Of a stretch of DNA of 64,000 bases, positions 36,164 to 45,411 are shown piece by piece. A program made the position numbers and the translations under genes. Below the pieces are notes generated by a model. The model searched no databases and was not told the DNA's origin. It saw only the letters and a program-made list of their open reading frames with translations. The first letter of the stretch is position 1, and every line of letters begins with the position of its first letter. The stretch is from NCBI GenBank assembly GCA_030526045.1, contig JAUNDN010000002.1:1-64000 (forward strand). Direction: 5' to 3'. The stretch is from Bacillota bacterium. Lineage in GTDB: Bacteria; Bacillota; Clostridia; Lachnospirales; Lachnospiraceae.

Positions 36164-37111
36164 TTATTTTTCCGTCTCGCAATTCACGATTTCTCTGACT
36201 ACATACTGGGGGGAACGGTTCATGGAAATATACATCCTTCCCATGTACTCGCCAACCAGACCCAGCATCAGCATCAGCATACCGCCCATAAATACCAGTA
36301 CCGACATCAGTGCACTGAAGCCGGTTACCAGTCCGGGCGGATTAATGAATATTTTTTTGATAATCGTATAGATACCGTAAGCAAATCCCAAAAGTGCGCA
36401 GCCTGCCCCTGTCACGGTAGCAATCCTAAGAGGCTTTACGCTGAATGCGGTGAAACCGTTAAACCACAGGTTTAAAAGCTTTCCCAGCGTATAGCCGGAG
36501 GTTCCCTCCAGCCGGTCCCTATGGTTCACCTCCACGTTGACAATATTCTTCGTGGTGCGCAAAACCAGCCCGATTACATAAGGATAAGGATATTCGTACT
36601 TAATCATCTCATCCACTACAAATCTTCTTGCCGCAAAATAGCTGGATACATACAACTCCTTCGGCTTGCCCAGCATCACCCTGGTCATCAGCTCGTTCAC
36701 ATGGCTTCCCCAGTTCCGGAAGCCGGAATGGTGCTTGTGGGCATATTGGGCATAGACCACATCTGCGCCCTTCTCAATTCCCTCAAGGAGCTTCCCTACC
36801 TCACCTGCCGGTGTCTGACCGTCATCATCCAGACATACGACGATATCCCCCTCAATCTGGTGAAAGCCTGCCATCAACGCACTGTGCTGTCCGAAGTTCT
36901 TCGCCAGATTGATTCCTGTCATATTCGCATTTTCCCGGCATAACTCCTTGATCGTCTCAAAGGTGTCATCCGGAGAGCAGTCATTGACCAGCACCACCTC
37001 ATAGGTGTACTGCCTAAGTCCTTCCATTGTCTCCTGTATTTCCCTGATCACACTCGGCAGGGTTGCCTGCGAACGATAACAGGGGATCACAAAGCTAATC
37101 ATTTTTCCCAT
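36164..37111 (-). CDS. DPM1/GtrB/ArnC-like polyprenyl-phosphate glycosyltransferase
   Basis: A 315-residue GT2 enzyme. The N-terminal GT-A domain has SFVIPCYRS near 5-13, VNDCSPDDT near 42-50 and CLDDDGQTP near 93-101. Two C-terminal membrane helices lie around 230-255 and 268-295. Enzymes of this shape transfer a sugar from a nucleotide donor to undecaprenyl phosphate, giving the donor for GT-C enzymes outside the membrane. The next gene encodes a DUF6020 GT-C-like protein, and WecE-like and GNAT genes lie just upstream, so an acylated amino sugar is a possible cargo. GGAG lies 8 bases before ATG 37111; the start overlaps the GNAT gene by 17 bases. Confidence 0.85.
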   Translation of the reverse strand: MGKMISFVIPCYRSQATLPSVIREIQETMEGLRQYTYEVVLVNDCSPDDTFETIKELCRENANMTGINLAKNFGQHSALMAGFHQIEGDIVVCLDDDGQTPAGEVGKLLEGIEKGADVVYAQYAHKHHSGFRNWGSHVNELMTRVMLGKPKELYVSSYFAARRFVVDEMIKYEYPYPYVIGLVLRTTKNIVNVEVNHRDRLEGTSGYTLGKLLNLWFNGFTAFSVKPLRIATVTGAGCALLGFAYGIYTIIKKIFINPPGLVTGFSALMSVLVFMGGMLMLMLGLVGEYMGRMYISMNRSPQYVVREIVNCETEK

Positions 37112-37637
37112 CAGAATTTCTCCAATCTTCCTTCAGAATTGCCATCAAAATGACATCCCTGTAGCTTCCTTCCAAAAAAACCTCATCTCTTAAATAGGCC
37201 TCCTGCACAAAGCCTGCTTTCTCATAGCTTCTCTTAGCCCTGGCATTTTCCGCCAGTACCCGGAGCATTACCTTATGCAGCTTAAGCTCCTCAAAAGCAT
37301 AGGCAAGCATCAGCTGTGCTGCCCGGGTTCCGTATCCCTTGCAAAGGGCATCCTCTTCCCCGATAAAGATCCCGTATTCCGCCTTGTTATGCTTCCTGTC
37401 AATATCCCGCAGGTAAACGCTTCCAACCGGCTGATCCGTGCCTTTTTCGCAGATGATGAATTGAACCGCTTTCCCGGTATCTATCATGTCCTTCGTCCAT
37501 GTTTCATGTCCCTGTCTGGTAAAGGGCTCCCGATAAATGAAGTTACGACGAACAAAGTCCGTATTCCGCCATCTGATGATATTGTCTGTGTCCTCACCTG
37601 TCATGGGGCGAAGATAGATATCCTTTTCCCTCTCCAT
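37095..37637 (-). CDS. GNAT-family N-acetyltransferase, possibly amino-sugar acting
   Basis: A 180-residue RimJ/RimL-type GNAT protein. DNIIRWRN lies near residues 18-25, the acetyl-CoA loop GYGTRAAQLML near 101-111 and the late ENARAKRSYEKAGF near 131-144. Family members acetylate amines using acetyl-CoA. Both WecD (TDP-Fuc4N) and PseH (the altrosamine intermediate of pseudaminic acid) are GNAT proteins. The nearest aminotransferase is the WecE-like gene two genes upstream, favouring a WecD-like role. But this is also the only candidate for PseH in the window. GGAGG lies 4 bases before ATG 37637. Confidence 0.75.
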   Translation of the reverse strand: MEREKDIYLRPMTGEDTDNIIRWRNTDFVRRNFIYREPFTRQGHETWTKDMIDTGKAVQFIICEKGTDQPVGSVYLRDIDRKHNKAEYGIFIGEEDALCKGYGTRAAQLMLAYAFEELKLHKVMLRVLAENARAKRSYEKAGFVQEAYLRDEVFLEGSYRDVILMAILKEDWRNSDGKND

Positions 37638-37660
37638 ATTTCCTCCACCTGAAAGCCTCT

Positions 37661-39451
37661 CTACTGCCCTGCCTCCACGGAATAAATCTCAAATTCCCCT
37701 GCAATGGTTTCCTGAAGCGTAAGCTTAACAGGTGTTCCATGCCCTTCATAATAATCATAAATCCACTGCAGATCCTCGCTTGCTTTTCTGACAAAATAGA
37801 CATCCTCCCGCTCCCGCAGTGCCTGTTCCACGCTGTCAATACCGAATACTGCCAGCTTTTTACGCCAGAGGGGGCTCTTGCAGGCCCAGCCGCCCATAAT
37901 ATCATAGTTATCAAATGAATTGTCAACATTTTCAAACATCTTTTCCGAGTAGGCTACGGAAGAATAGACATCTATCAGGTAAAAGTTTTGCTGATTCTCT
38001 CCTTCTGTAAGATATCCATATAGTTCCCGGTAAGGCGCATTGGTAAATGCTCTTACCTGCTGCATCTGTTCCACTCCTCTTACGTTTTGGGGCAGAACCA
38101 TCGCCCCGAAAACCGCAAACAGGATAAGTGCCGTTCCTCCAAGGAAGCCTATGGTCTTCCCGGATGCGATCCTTCTCCATTCCGTCATCAGCATAGCGGC
38201 AAGGATACAGAATTCCATCAGATACAGGGAATGTGTGATCCTCTCGGGGGCTCTCTCCCCCCATAAAATATACATCCACAGAGCTGATCTTACCGCGAGC
38301 AGAAATACCAGTTTCCATGTGATTCCAAGTACATTCCGCATACGCCCTGCACCGTCCGTCTTGATCGGAAATGCCGCAAAAAACACCAGGAAATATCCCA
38401 GAATCACCAGATAATTCCATGGGTAATCACTTCCCACTGCATTCGGTCCATGCAAAAGCCGGTAGCAGTAGCTTTTCAGCTTCTTAACCAGGTTTTCTGA
38501 AAAAGCAGTGCGCTCTACGCGAAGCTGCCCTGCATATTCCGCGATCTCCCCAATCATCTTCTCATCGATTTCATCATCTATGCCAAAATTGTAGTTATCA
38601 AACAGTATTTTCTCACTCTCGGATAATCCGATGTTCTCGTAAAACTCCCGGTTTTCCTCATAAGCAGGTGGTGCCTGAAAGTCGTAAAGCTCCGTCCTGT
38701 TGTCAAAGAACTCTGTAAAAGCTCTCCATTCTTCGGAGCTGTATGCCAGCATATGAGCTGCCTGCCCCAGCAGCAGACCTGCCAGAATCAGACCGATCGC
38801 ACCTAAGTACTTCCCTGCATGGTCCTTCGTAAAGATCTTTTTTTCACTTCCCCATTTACAGACTCCTGCCACACAGATCATAGGCAGCACCAGAAGAAGC
38901 ATCTCCGACCGGATCAGGTAGGCGATCACCACCAATACCACCGACAGAATATTTTTCCGAAGGAACGCCCCGGTATCCAATGTAATATCCGTCGTGTAAA
39001 ACAAAAACGCCGCCGTTGCTCCCAGCAATGTACAGGTCACAGTATACTGGGCAAAAATCAAATGACTTAAGAAAAAGGCAAGGAAAAGCAGTATACTTAC
39101 CACTGACACGAGCAGCTTTCCTGCCCGCTTTTTGCAAAGTGATACCGCCCTTTCTGTGATCAGGAGCATACACACAAAATGACAGCCGCACAAAAACAAC
39201 CCATACCAGGGAAGGCTGCCTGCAATCCTGTAAAATCCACTGATCAGTGCGCTGATGGGCCACAGCATCTGAATATTATGTCCCTCCGGCATTCCGGTGT
39301 ACACCCCCGCCAGAATATCCTTCATCAGAACATCATCATTAAGGTCATAATAGTAGTCAAAGCAAAGACCTGCATAAATGCCCAGAGCAAGAATCGGAAT
39401 CAGCGCAATTATCCAGTTTTCCCATTTCCTTATTCTTTCCTTAAGCACCAT
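37661..39451 (-). CDS. Polytopic membrane protein of unknown function, GT-C-like layout
   Basis: A 596-residue protein that I cannot place in a named family. It has about 12 hydrophobic segments. An acidic stretch DYYYDLNDDVLM near residues 32-43, just after the first helix, resembles the first-loop acidic motif of GT-C transferases. A long external loop follows near 235-330, and a C-terminal soluble part of about 110 residues is predicted outside. It overlaps the WecE-like gene by 11 bases and is followed by the GNAT gene. Likely role by context: an extracytoplasmic sugar transferase or a glycan polymerase. Confidence 0.6.
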   Translation of the reverse strand: MVLKERIRKWENWIIALIPILALGIYAGLCFDYYYDLNDDVLMKDILAGVYTGMPEGHNIQMLWPISALISGFYRIAGSLPWYGLFLCGCHFVCMLLITERAVSLCKKRAGKLLVSVVSILLFLAFFLSHLIFAQYTVTCTLLGATAAFLFYTTDITLDTGAFLRKNILSVVLVVIAYLIRSEMLLLVLPMICVAGVCKWGSEKKIFTKDHAGKYLGAIGLILAGLLLGQAAHMLAYSSEEWRAFTEFFDNRTELYDFQAPPAYEENREFYENIGLSESEKILFDNYNFGIDDEIDEKMIGEIAEYAGQLRVERTAFSENLVKKLKSYCYRLLHGPNAVGSDYPWNYLVILGYFLVFFAAFPIKTDGAGRMRNVLGITWKLVFLLAVRSALWMYILWGERAPERITHSLYLMEFCILAAMLMTEWRRIASGKTIGFLGGTALILFAVFGAMVLPQNVRGVEQMQQVRAFTNAPYRELYGYLTEGENQQNFYLIDVYSSVAYSEKMFENVDNSFDNYDIMGGWACKSPLWRKKLAVFGIDSVEQALREREDVYFVRKASEDLQWIYDYYEGHGTPVKLTLQETIAGEFEIYSVEAGQ

Positions 39452-40571
39452 AGAATTCCTTTACTTTTCCTGCAATCAGTTCTACCTGCTTACCTGTAAG
39501 CTGATAGAACATGGGAAGCCTAAGCAGCCGTTCGCTCTCTTTTGTCGTATAAATATCTTCCCCATGGAAGCGTCCGAATTTGAGTCCTGCCGGCGCCGAA
39601 TGTAACGGCACATAATGGAATACCGTCAGAATATCGTTTTCTTTCATAAACGCAATCAGGCGGGCTCTCTCCTCCTGATTCTTTGTCTTAATGTAAAACA
39701 TATGTCCGCTCTGGACACAGCCCTCCGGTATCACAGGGAGCTCTATCTTCCCTGCCTCCTGCAGAGGAGAAAGAAGCTCATAGTACTGCTTCCACCGCTC
39801 AAGCCTTGTCTGATTGATCTTGTCTGCCACCTCAAGCTGCGCATAAAGATATGCCGCATTCATCTCGCTGGGGAGATAGGAGGAACCATAGTTCATCCAT
39901 CGGTACTTATCCACCTGTCCCCGGAAATATTTACTCCGGTCTGTTCCCTTTTCCCGGAGGATCTCTGCCGCTTCAATGTATTTTTCATCACGGATCAGAA
40001 GCGCGCCGCCCTCACCCATGCTGAAATTCTTGGTCTCGTGAAAGCTGAAGCACCCGAAATCTCCGATGGTGCCAAGAGGCTTTCCCTTATAGCTGCACAT
40101 AATTGCCTGTGCCGCATCCTCCACCACCAGAAGATGATGCCGTTTTGCAATGTCCATGATCGTGTCCATCTCACAGGCAACGCCTGCGTAATGAACCACT
40201 GCAATCACCTTTGTTCGCTCTGTAATTGCCGCCTCGATCAGGGTTTCATCAATGTTCATGGTATCCGGACGGATATCCACAAATACCGGCGTTGCCCCAC
40301 GAAGCACAAAGGCGTCTGCCGTAGAGACAAAGGTATAGGAGGGAAGAATCACCTCATCCCCCTCTTTGATATCACAAAGAAGCGCTGCCATCTCCAAGGC
40401 ATGTGTGCAGGAGGTGGTAAGAAGACATTTCCGCGTGCCGGTCAGCTTTTCCAGATACGCACTGCACTTTTTGGTGAACTCTCCGTCTCCGCAGATATGC
40501 TGATTCTCTATTGCCTTCTGCATATATTCCACTTCCCGTCCTGTATAGGGCGGGACATTAAAACGAATCAT
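39441..40571 (-). CDS. dTDP-4-amino-4,6-dideoxygalactose transaminase-like (WecE/RffA)
   Basis: A 376-residue DegT/DnrJ-family aminotransferase. It opens FNVPPYTGREVEYM, has TSCTHALEMAALL near 53-65, EDAAQAIMCSYKGKP near 151-165 and the probable PLP lysine Lys181 in SFHETKNFSMGEGG. These patterns match WecE/RffA, which converts dTDP-4-keto-6-deoxyglucose to dTDP-4-amino-4,6-dideoxygalactose. The start at ATG 40571 has AAGGAG 8 bases upstream; longer in-frame forms would overlap the preceding gene. It is the second of three amino-sugar aminotransferases in the window. RmlA/RmlB, needed for the substrate, are not here. Confidence 0.85.
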   Translation of the reverse strand: MIRFNVPPYTGREVEYMQKAIENQHICGDGEFTKKCSAYLEKLTGTRKCLLTTSCTHALEMAALLCDIKEGDEVILPSYTFVSTADAFVLRGATPVFVDIRPDTMNIDETLIEAAITERTKVIAVVHYAGVACEMDTIMDIAKRHHLLVVEDAAQAIMCSYKGKPLGTIGDFGCFSFHETKNFSMGEGGALLIRDEKYIEAAEILREKGTDRSKYFRGQVDKYRWMNYGSSYLPSEMNAAYLYAQLEVADKINQTRLERWKQYYELLSPLQEAGKIELPVIPEGCVQSGHMFYIKTKNQEERARLIAFMKENDILTVFHYVPLHSAPAGLKFGRFHGEDIYTTKESERLLRLPMFYQLTGKQVELIAGKVKEFYGA

Positions 40572-40611
40572 ACTTTTCTCTCCTTCCGACTCTTTCCCGG
40601 TTTTGATTCCT

Positions 40612-42408
40612 TTATTCATAAACGGTAAATGCCTCATTGGCAAACACCTGCTTATACGCATTCTCTTCCATAAAGTCTCCGATTGCCTGAAGCTTTTCAT
40701 CCTGACTGCAGGCTGTCTCATCGGTCCCCCAATAGATCATCGCCTCTGCATCCTGTGCAAGATAGGCGGAAAGCTGCGGTGTCAGGATCACAAGCGGACG
40801 CTCTGCCCCCTTTTCCGTCATCGCTCCGGTGAGCTCCTGTAATTCCTTCTGTAGTCTATCAAGGGGATTGCTGTCTAGATCCGGCCATGTGGTATAGACA
40901 GCCGGTGCCCGGTCCAAATAATAGGCAAGCCCCGGAATATTACCATACAAAATCAATTTCCTTGTGCCATACGCTCCGTCCTTTTCTTCCATGAATGCTG
41001 TGATCTCGCTGAGCGTTTTCGCATTCATTGCACCGGTGTGCATGCCGGCAAGGACCGCATTTCCCTCTACCACGCTGTCCCTCTTTTCCCCTGTCTCTCC
41101 GTCCAGAAATACATAATGGAAGCCTACTCCCAAGGCCTGGATGAAAAAGGCAATCAGGATTCCGGAAAGCATTGCTTTGACAGGGAAAAGCGGTACCTTT
41201 CCGGTGGTATCCAGATAGGTTCTTCCCCATCTTGTCATCCGGTAGATCATCCAGAAAATAACCGGCGCCACAAAGAACAGATTGTTCAGCACAGGCCAGA
41301 TATGATTGTTACTGCCAAGCGGCGTGATCAGCACAATGATCAGCGCAATGCACCCGATCAGCTTCCATTCATCATCCACCATCTTCGTAAACAGCATCCA
41401 GATCAGCACGCCGATTGCAAGCAGAAGGAACACAGCACCCCATTGAAGCGCAGATTCCTTCTGATAATATCTGAAATTATACATTCCCCACTTTCCAAGC
41501 ACAAAAAACAGCACCGGAATACAGATGCAGTAAATCACCTTACGAAGCTTTAAAAATTTCCCCTGCCAGATTACCAGGAAAGGAATTCCCGGCAAAATGC
41601 AAAGCAGCATATAGATCATCCACTGAAGTCCATGTCCGTATGCATCCAAGATCGCCCTAAGCATCTCAAACAGCGTATAATCCGACGCATTTCCCGCAAT
41701 GCCGAAGACCCCGGCAAGCATATTCCCGAAGGCACCCGCTCCGCCAAAAATGTGAACAGCACCGAGCATGATCAGAAATGATGTGAGATAGCCGGCAATA
41801 CAGAGTCCCGTCTCCCCGGCAATCTGCTTCGGCGGCTTTCTTTTCAATGCCCCATAATACCACAGAGCAATGATCAGTGCACACTCCAGTCCATTTCCGG
41901 GGAAGCGGGCAAAGCAGTTTAAGCCAAGCAATGCACCTGCAATCAAAAGGCAGTAAGGTCTTGCCCCTGCCAGTCCCCGGAACAGAAAAACTGCTCCCAG
42001 CAAAAACAGCAGATAGGTCAGATAGTTATAGAGAATCACGGTGGGGCACCAGCAAAGCCCGATGGCTGCCAGTTCCCCCAAAAAAGCCAGCCTTGCAGGC
42101 ATCTTGGTCTTAAAAAATCGATATCCCAAAAGCGCCAATGCGCTCACAAAAAGTCCTGTATAGATCTTCATGCCGAGCATGGTATTTCCCATGGGCAGCT
42201 TTGACAAAATTGCACCTGTCACATTCGACAAAAAAGTAAGCAGTGTCCAAATTCCGCCTTCTGCTCCGAAAAAGCGATAATTGCCCAGGCTGTAACCGGT
42301 GTCTGTAAGATCAATGCCCTGTCCTGCCTTTAGCAGTGGGAAGACAAGGAGCAGAATCGGGAAGAGGATATTTTCAAAAAGCTTTTCGTTTATTCTGATT
42401 TTACGCAT
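40612..42408 (-). CDS. Polytopic membrane protein of unknown function, GT-C-like layout
   Basis: A 598-residue protein with about 12 hydrophobic segments and a C-terminal external domain of about 150 residues. Near the N-terminus the first external loop carries GIDLTDTGYSLGNYRFF, an acidic stretch like the catalytic loop of GT-C transferases. I do not recognise a named family. The start at ATG 42408 has GGGAG 8 bases upstream and overlaps the acyltransferase stop by 8 bases; an ATG at 42438 is also in frame. With 37661-39451 and 34287-36134 it forms a set of three large membrane proteins around WecE-, GNAT- and ArnC-like genes. Confidence 0.6.
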   Translation of the reverse strand: MRKIRINEKLFENILFPILLLVFPLLKAGQGIDLTDTGYSLGNYRFFGAEGGIWTLLTFLSNVTGAILSKLPMGNTMLGMKIYTGLFVSALALLGYRFFKTKMPARLAFLGELAAIGLCWCPTVILYNYLTYLLFLLGAVFLFRGLAGARPYCLLIAGALLGLNCFARFPGNGLECALIIALWYYGALKRKPPKQIAGETGLCIAGYLTSFLIMLGAVHIFGGAGAFGNMLAGVFGIAGNASDYTLFEMLRAILDAYGHGLQWMIYMLLCILPGIPFLVIWQGKFLKLRKVIYCICIPVLFFVLGKWGMYNFRYYQKESALQWGAVFLLLAIGVLIWMLFTKMVDDEWKLIGCIALIIVLITPLGSNNHIWPVLNNLFFVAPVIFWMIYRMTRWGRTYLDTTGKVPLFPVKAMLSGILIAFFIQALGVGFHYVFLDGETGEKRDSVVEGNAVLAGMHTGAMNAKTLSEITAFMEEKDGAYGTRKLILYGNIPGLAYYLDRAPAVYTTWPDLDSNPLDRLQKELQELTGAMTEKGAERPLVILTPQLSAYLAQDAEAMIYWGTDETACSQDEKLQAIGDFMEENAYKQVFANEAFTVYE

Positions 42409-43534
42409 CCGCCTCTCTCCCTTCTGCCATTTCCGCATCCAGCCTGCTCACTGCACTGCCGGCTCTCGTCTTCTTAAGCCATTTTGCAAGTAAGGCAAAC
42501 AATTTGCTTCTGATAAAGTCAATCAATATTCCCGCGACAAACAAAACTGCCACACTTTCGATCAATTCCAGTGCAAAAAAAGCAATTCCGTCTTTTCCCC
42601 GGGGATTTACAAGTTTTCCCAGCCATCCATACCACTGATAGCGCAAATCCACATGCTCATGAAGAAGGTAAATTCCAAAGCTCAGGATGCCCAGTCTTCG
42701 AAAGATCTCTGCCGTCCTTCCCTCTTTGATATGCACCTTCGAAAAACCAAAGAACAATCCCACAGCACCCGCCAGGCAAAGAATGAAATTATAATGGTAG
42801 GGAACTGTAAAATAGTAAGAAAAACTGTCCCATTTCCCGGAAAGCATCCACATCAGAAGATTGATGATAAAACTGCCGAGGCAGCTTACGATATAGATCA
42901 GCCAGCCCTTCCTTTCAAAAATGCCGCCACCATAAAGTCCAAGGTATGCCGCCAGCAGATAAACACAAATAAACCAGGGTAGGTCATAGCCATATCTGTC
43001 AAAGGCAAACACAAACGGGCTGAAGCTCTTAATCACGCAAAACAAAGTAAACAGCCCGCCCAAAGTAATCTGAAGCTGTCGTTTCGTCATACTCCGCATT
43101 GCCTGATTCAGTACCGGCGAAAGAAGATAAAGCAAAAAATAGGAAGTGGCAAACCAGTAGTGCTCCGTCTCTATAGGAAATACATATTGAATCAATCCAT
43201 AAATCCCCTGGGTATCTGCCAGTACAGGAATTCCTATCATCTTCAGCACAAGCGGAATCAGCAGGGAATAGAACCAGATCTGACAAAGCAGAGAAATTGC
43301 CCTGCTCGGTTTAAAGCTCCCCTTCACCCCGAAGTACCCACTGATCAGCAGATAGACATTTACTGCCACAAGACAGAAGGCTTCCAGAAGAGAACCGATG
43401 ATCCTGACCCCGTCAAGAGGTACACCAAGCGCGATCAGCCGGTCTGAATGGGACAAAAAATGCAGTGTGACCACCATGATCATAGCCAGAATCCTGAGCA
43501 ATTCATAATTTGCCATGCGCTTTTCCTTTGCCAC
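42401..43534 (-). CDS. Acyltransferase family 3 membrane protein
   Basis: A 377-residue protein with about ten membrane helices. The opening ANYELLRILAM and VTLHFLSH near residues 22-29 supply the conserved arginine and histidine of acyltransferase-3 proteins. It would transfer an acyl group to an extracytoplasmic sugar. The start is GTG 43534, with GGAGG 9 bases before it; ATG 43516 (preceded by AAGG) would give a protein six residues shorter. It follows the second ABC flippase by 35 bases and overlaps the next gene. It resembles the acyltransferase at 5901-6920 only in family features. Confidence 0.8.
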   Translation of the reverse strand: MAKEKRMANYELLRILAMIMVVTLHFLSHSDRLIALGVPLDGVRIIGSLLEAFCLVAVNVYLLISGYFGVKGSFKPSRAISLLCQIWFYSLLIPLVLKMIGIPVLADTQGIYGLIQYVFPIETEHYWFATSYFLLYLLSPVLNQAMRSMTKRQLQITLGGLFTLFCVIKSFSPFVFAFDRYGYDLPWFICVYLLAAYLGLYGGGIFERKGWLIYIVSCLGSFIINLLMWMLSGKWDSFSYYFTVPYHYNFILCLAGAVGLFFGFSKVHIKEGRTAEIFRRLGILSFGIYLLHEHVDLRYQWYGWLGKLVNPRGKDGIAFFALELIESVAVLFVAGILIDFIRSKLFALLAKWLKKTRAGSAVSRLDAEMAEGREADA

Positions 43535-43569
43535 CTTCCGTCACCTCCATCCCTGATTCTGAATCCTGT

Positions 43570-45327
43570 TTAACGTTCCCTTGCCACCTTGCCTTTTTCT
43601 ACCCGATAGACCATATCACATTTTTCGATCGTCTGGAGACGGTGGGCAATGATGATCAACGTCTTTTTCCCGTGAAGCCTGTTAATGGAATCCATGATAG
43701 CGGCTTCTGTTTCATTATCGAGGGCTGAGGTTGCCTCATCCAGCACCAACACCTCAGGATCCTCAAACAAAGCTCTTGCAATACCGATTCTCTGGCGCTG
43801 ACCGCCGGAAATACGGATTCCTCTTTCCCCAATGCTGGTATCAAGCCCATCGGGAAGTCCTCTTACAAACTCATCCAGCTGGGCTTCCTTTAAAGCCCTC
43901 CACACCTTCTCATCATCAATATCCTCATCCGCATAGCCAAAGGCTACATTCTTGCGAATGGTAGAGTCGATCATAAAGATACTCTGGGGTATATAACCGA
44001 TATTTTTCAGCCAGGACTGATAATGCTCTCGTACCTCCACGCCGTCTGCCAGAATTTCTCCGCTCTGAAGCCGCAAAAGTCCAAGCAGAATATCCACCAC
44101 CGTCGTCTTTCCCGCACCGGAGGTTCCCACAATCCCCACGGACTTTCCTATCGGAATTTCCATGTTTGCGTGGTCAAAAATCAACACCTCTGTATTGGGA
44201 TATCTAAAAACAATATCTTTAAGTTCTATCCTGTCTCTAATCTCCAGTTTATCCACTTTCACCTTCTGTTTATAGGCATTTTCATCATAATTAATGCTCT
44301 CGTCCCGGATTTCCTCCTGAAGGTTGTCACTGACCCCCATAAAGAAGGGTTCAAAATAGGAAATGGAAGTCAGATGATTGTTGATTCTGTTGGCGCAGGG
44401 AATCAGCCTCATAGCTGCCACTGCAAGGGCCGCCACCTGAGGAACGATCTCTGACACTGCAGTTCCCTGCAGGATCTGGAACATCATATACAGAATCATT
44501 CCGGCAATGGCAACCGTCTCAATTAAGAGCCGGGGCGTTGCATTATACAGATTGTATCTCTGTACAGCGCTGACATAGCCTGCACCGCATTTGGCATATT
44601 CATTGATAAAATAATTTTCCTTGTTTGCGACCTTAATCTCCTTGATCCCCATGACTGACTGGTCGATCCACTTATACAGTCCGCTGTAATAATCCTGATT
44701 TTCCTCACCGGCCTTTTTCATAATGGGCTTCAAAATGCCCTTAATAATTGCCAGGACAACCACTAACAGCAAGGTTACCGTAACCGTCATCCACACATCG
44801 GTGGCAAGGCTCACCAGTACCAGACATACAAACACAATCGCCTCACTGAAAAGCTGTAAAAGAGCCAGAATCAGACCGTACATATTATTGACATCCGACG
44901 TAATGCTTCTCTGGATCACCGAGGTATCCGCATTCAGATAGTATTCGTAGGGGCGCTCCATAAAGTTGATCATCATTCTTCTGGAGGTGGCAAACTGGTT
45001 GGTATAGACAAATTTAAGCTGCGCCTTCTGTTGAATGAACAGAAAGATATTCTTCACCACAAACACGCCGATCAATGCCAGCATGGTAAAGATCATCAGC
45101 TTCCGGGTATCGTTATATTCAATGCGCAAAATATCACAGATTACCTGCAGATACTCATTATTTTCAACTGCGTGTTCATCCATCACAACATTCATGACAG
45201 GAATCACCAGCGAAACCCCTAAGGTTTCCAGCACTGCTCCGATCAGCATCAGGAAAACCAGCAACACCATGATTCTCTTCTGCCGTCCGTCCAGCAGCAC
45301 CATCAGCTTCTTAATTATTTTCTTCAT
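43570..45327 (-). CDS. ABC transporter, PglK/MsbA-type flippase, second copy
   Basis: A 585-residue half-transporter with six N-terminal membrane helices and an ATPase domain. Walker A GTSGAGKTT is near 401-409, signature ISGGQ near 506-510, Walker B VLVLDEA near 526-532 and the switch histidine in AHRL near 562. It is a clear paralogue of 4007-5773 along its full length, with near-identical ATPase motifs. It presumably flips a lipid-linked glycan as a homodimer. It has its own candidate promoter at 45367-45400 and appears to head the long run of genes down to 5901. Confidence 0.85.
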   Translation of the reverse strand: MKKIIKKLMVLLDGRQKRIMVLLVFLMLIGAVLETLGVSLVIPVMNVVMDEHAVENNEYLQVICDILRIEYNDTRKLMIFTMLALIGVFVVKNIFLFIQQKAQLKFVYTNQFATSRRMMINFMERPYEYYLNADTSVIQRSITSDVNNMYGLILALLQLFSEAIVFVCLVLVSLATDVWMTVTVTLLLVVVLAIIKGILKPIMKKAGEENQDYYSGLYKWIDQSVMGIKEIKVANKENYFINEYAKCGAGYVSAVQRYNLYNATPRLLIETVAIAGMILYMMFQILQGTAVSEIVPQVAALAVAAMRLIPCANRINNHLTSISYFEPFFMGVSDNLQEEIRDESINYDENAYKQKVKVDKLEIRDRIELKDIVFRYPNTEVLIFDHANMEIPIGKSVGIVGTSGAGKTTVVDILLGLLRLQSGEILADGVEVREHYQSWLKNIGYIPQSIFMIDSTIRKNVAFGYADEDIDDEKVWRALKEAQLDEFVRGLPDGLDTSIGERGIRISGGQRQRIGIARALFEDPEVLVLDEATSALDNETEAAIMDSINRLHGKKTLIIIAHRLQTIEKCDMVYRVEKGKVARER

Positions 45328-45366
45328 ATTTCCTCTTTCAGGCTCTTATTTTTGAAATAAAATATC

Positions 45367-45400
45367 ATTATATTTTATCATAATTGCAGGCTGAGCGCAA
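45367..45400 (-). promoter_or_regulatory. Candidate promoter for second ABC flippase and the long operon
   Basis: On the minus strand: TTGCGC (45395-45400), a 17-base spacer, then TAAAAT (45372-45377) preceded by TGA as an extended -10. A TATAAT at 45367-45372 overlaps it as an alternative. It lies 40-70 bases before ATG 45327 in the 84-base gap after the CotH gene. The -35 is poor, so the call rests on the -10 and the position. Confidence 0.45.
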
Positions 45401-45411
45401 ATAAAGGAGCA

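Noticed and set aside
39615..40628. A 337-residue open frame on the plus strand across the WecE-like gene
   Set aside because: It lies antisense to a gene with clear aminotransferase motifs, shows no recognisable domain, and has the look of reverse-complement codon bias. The same applies to plus-strand frames at 3146-3916 and 31788-32693.
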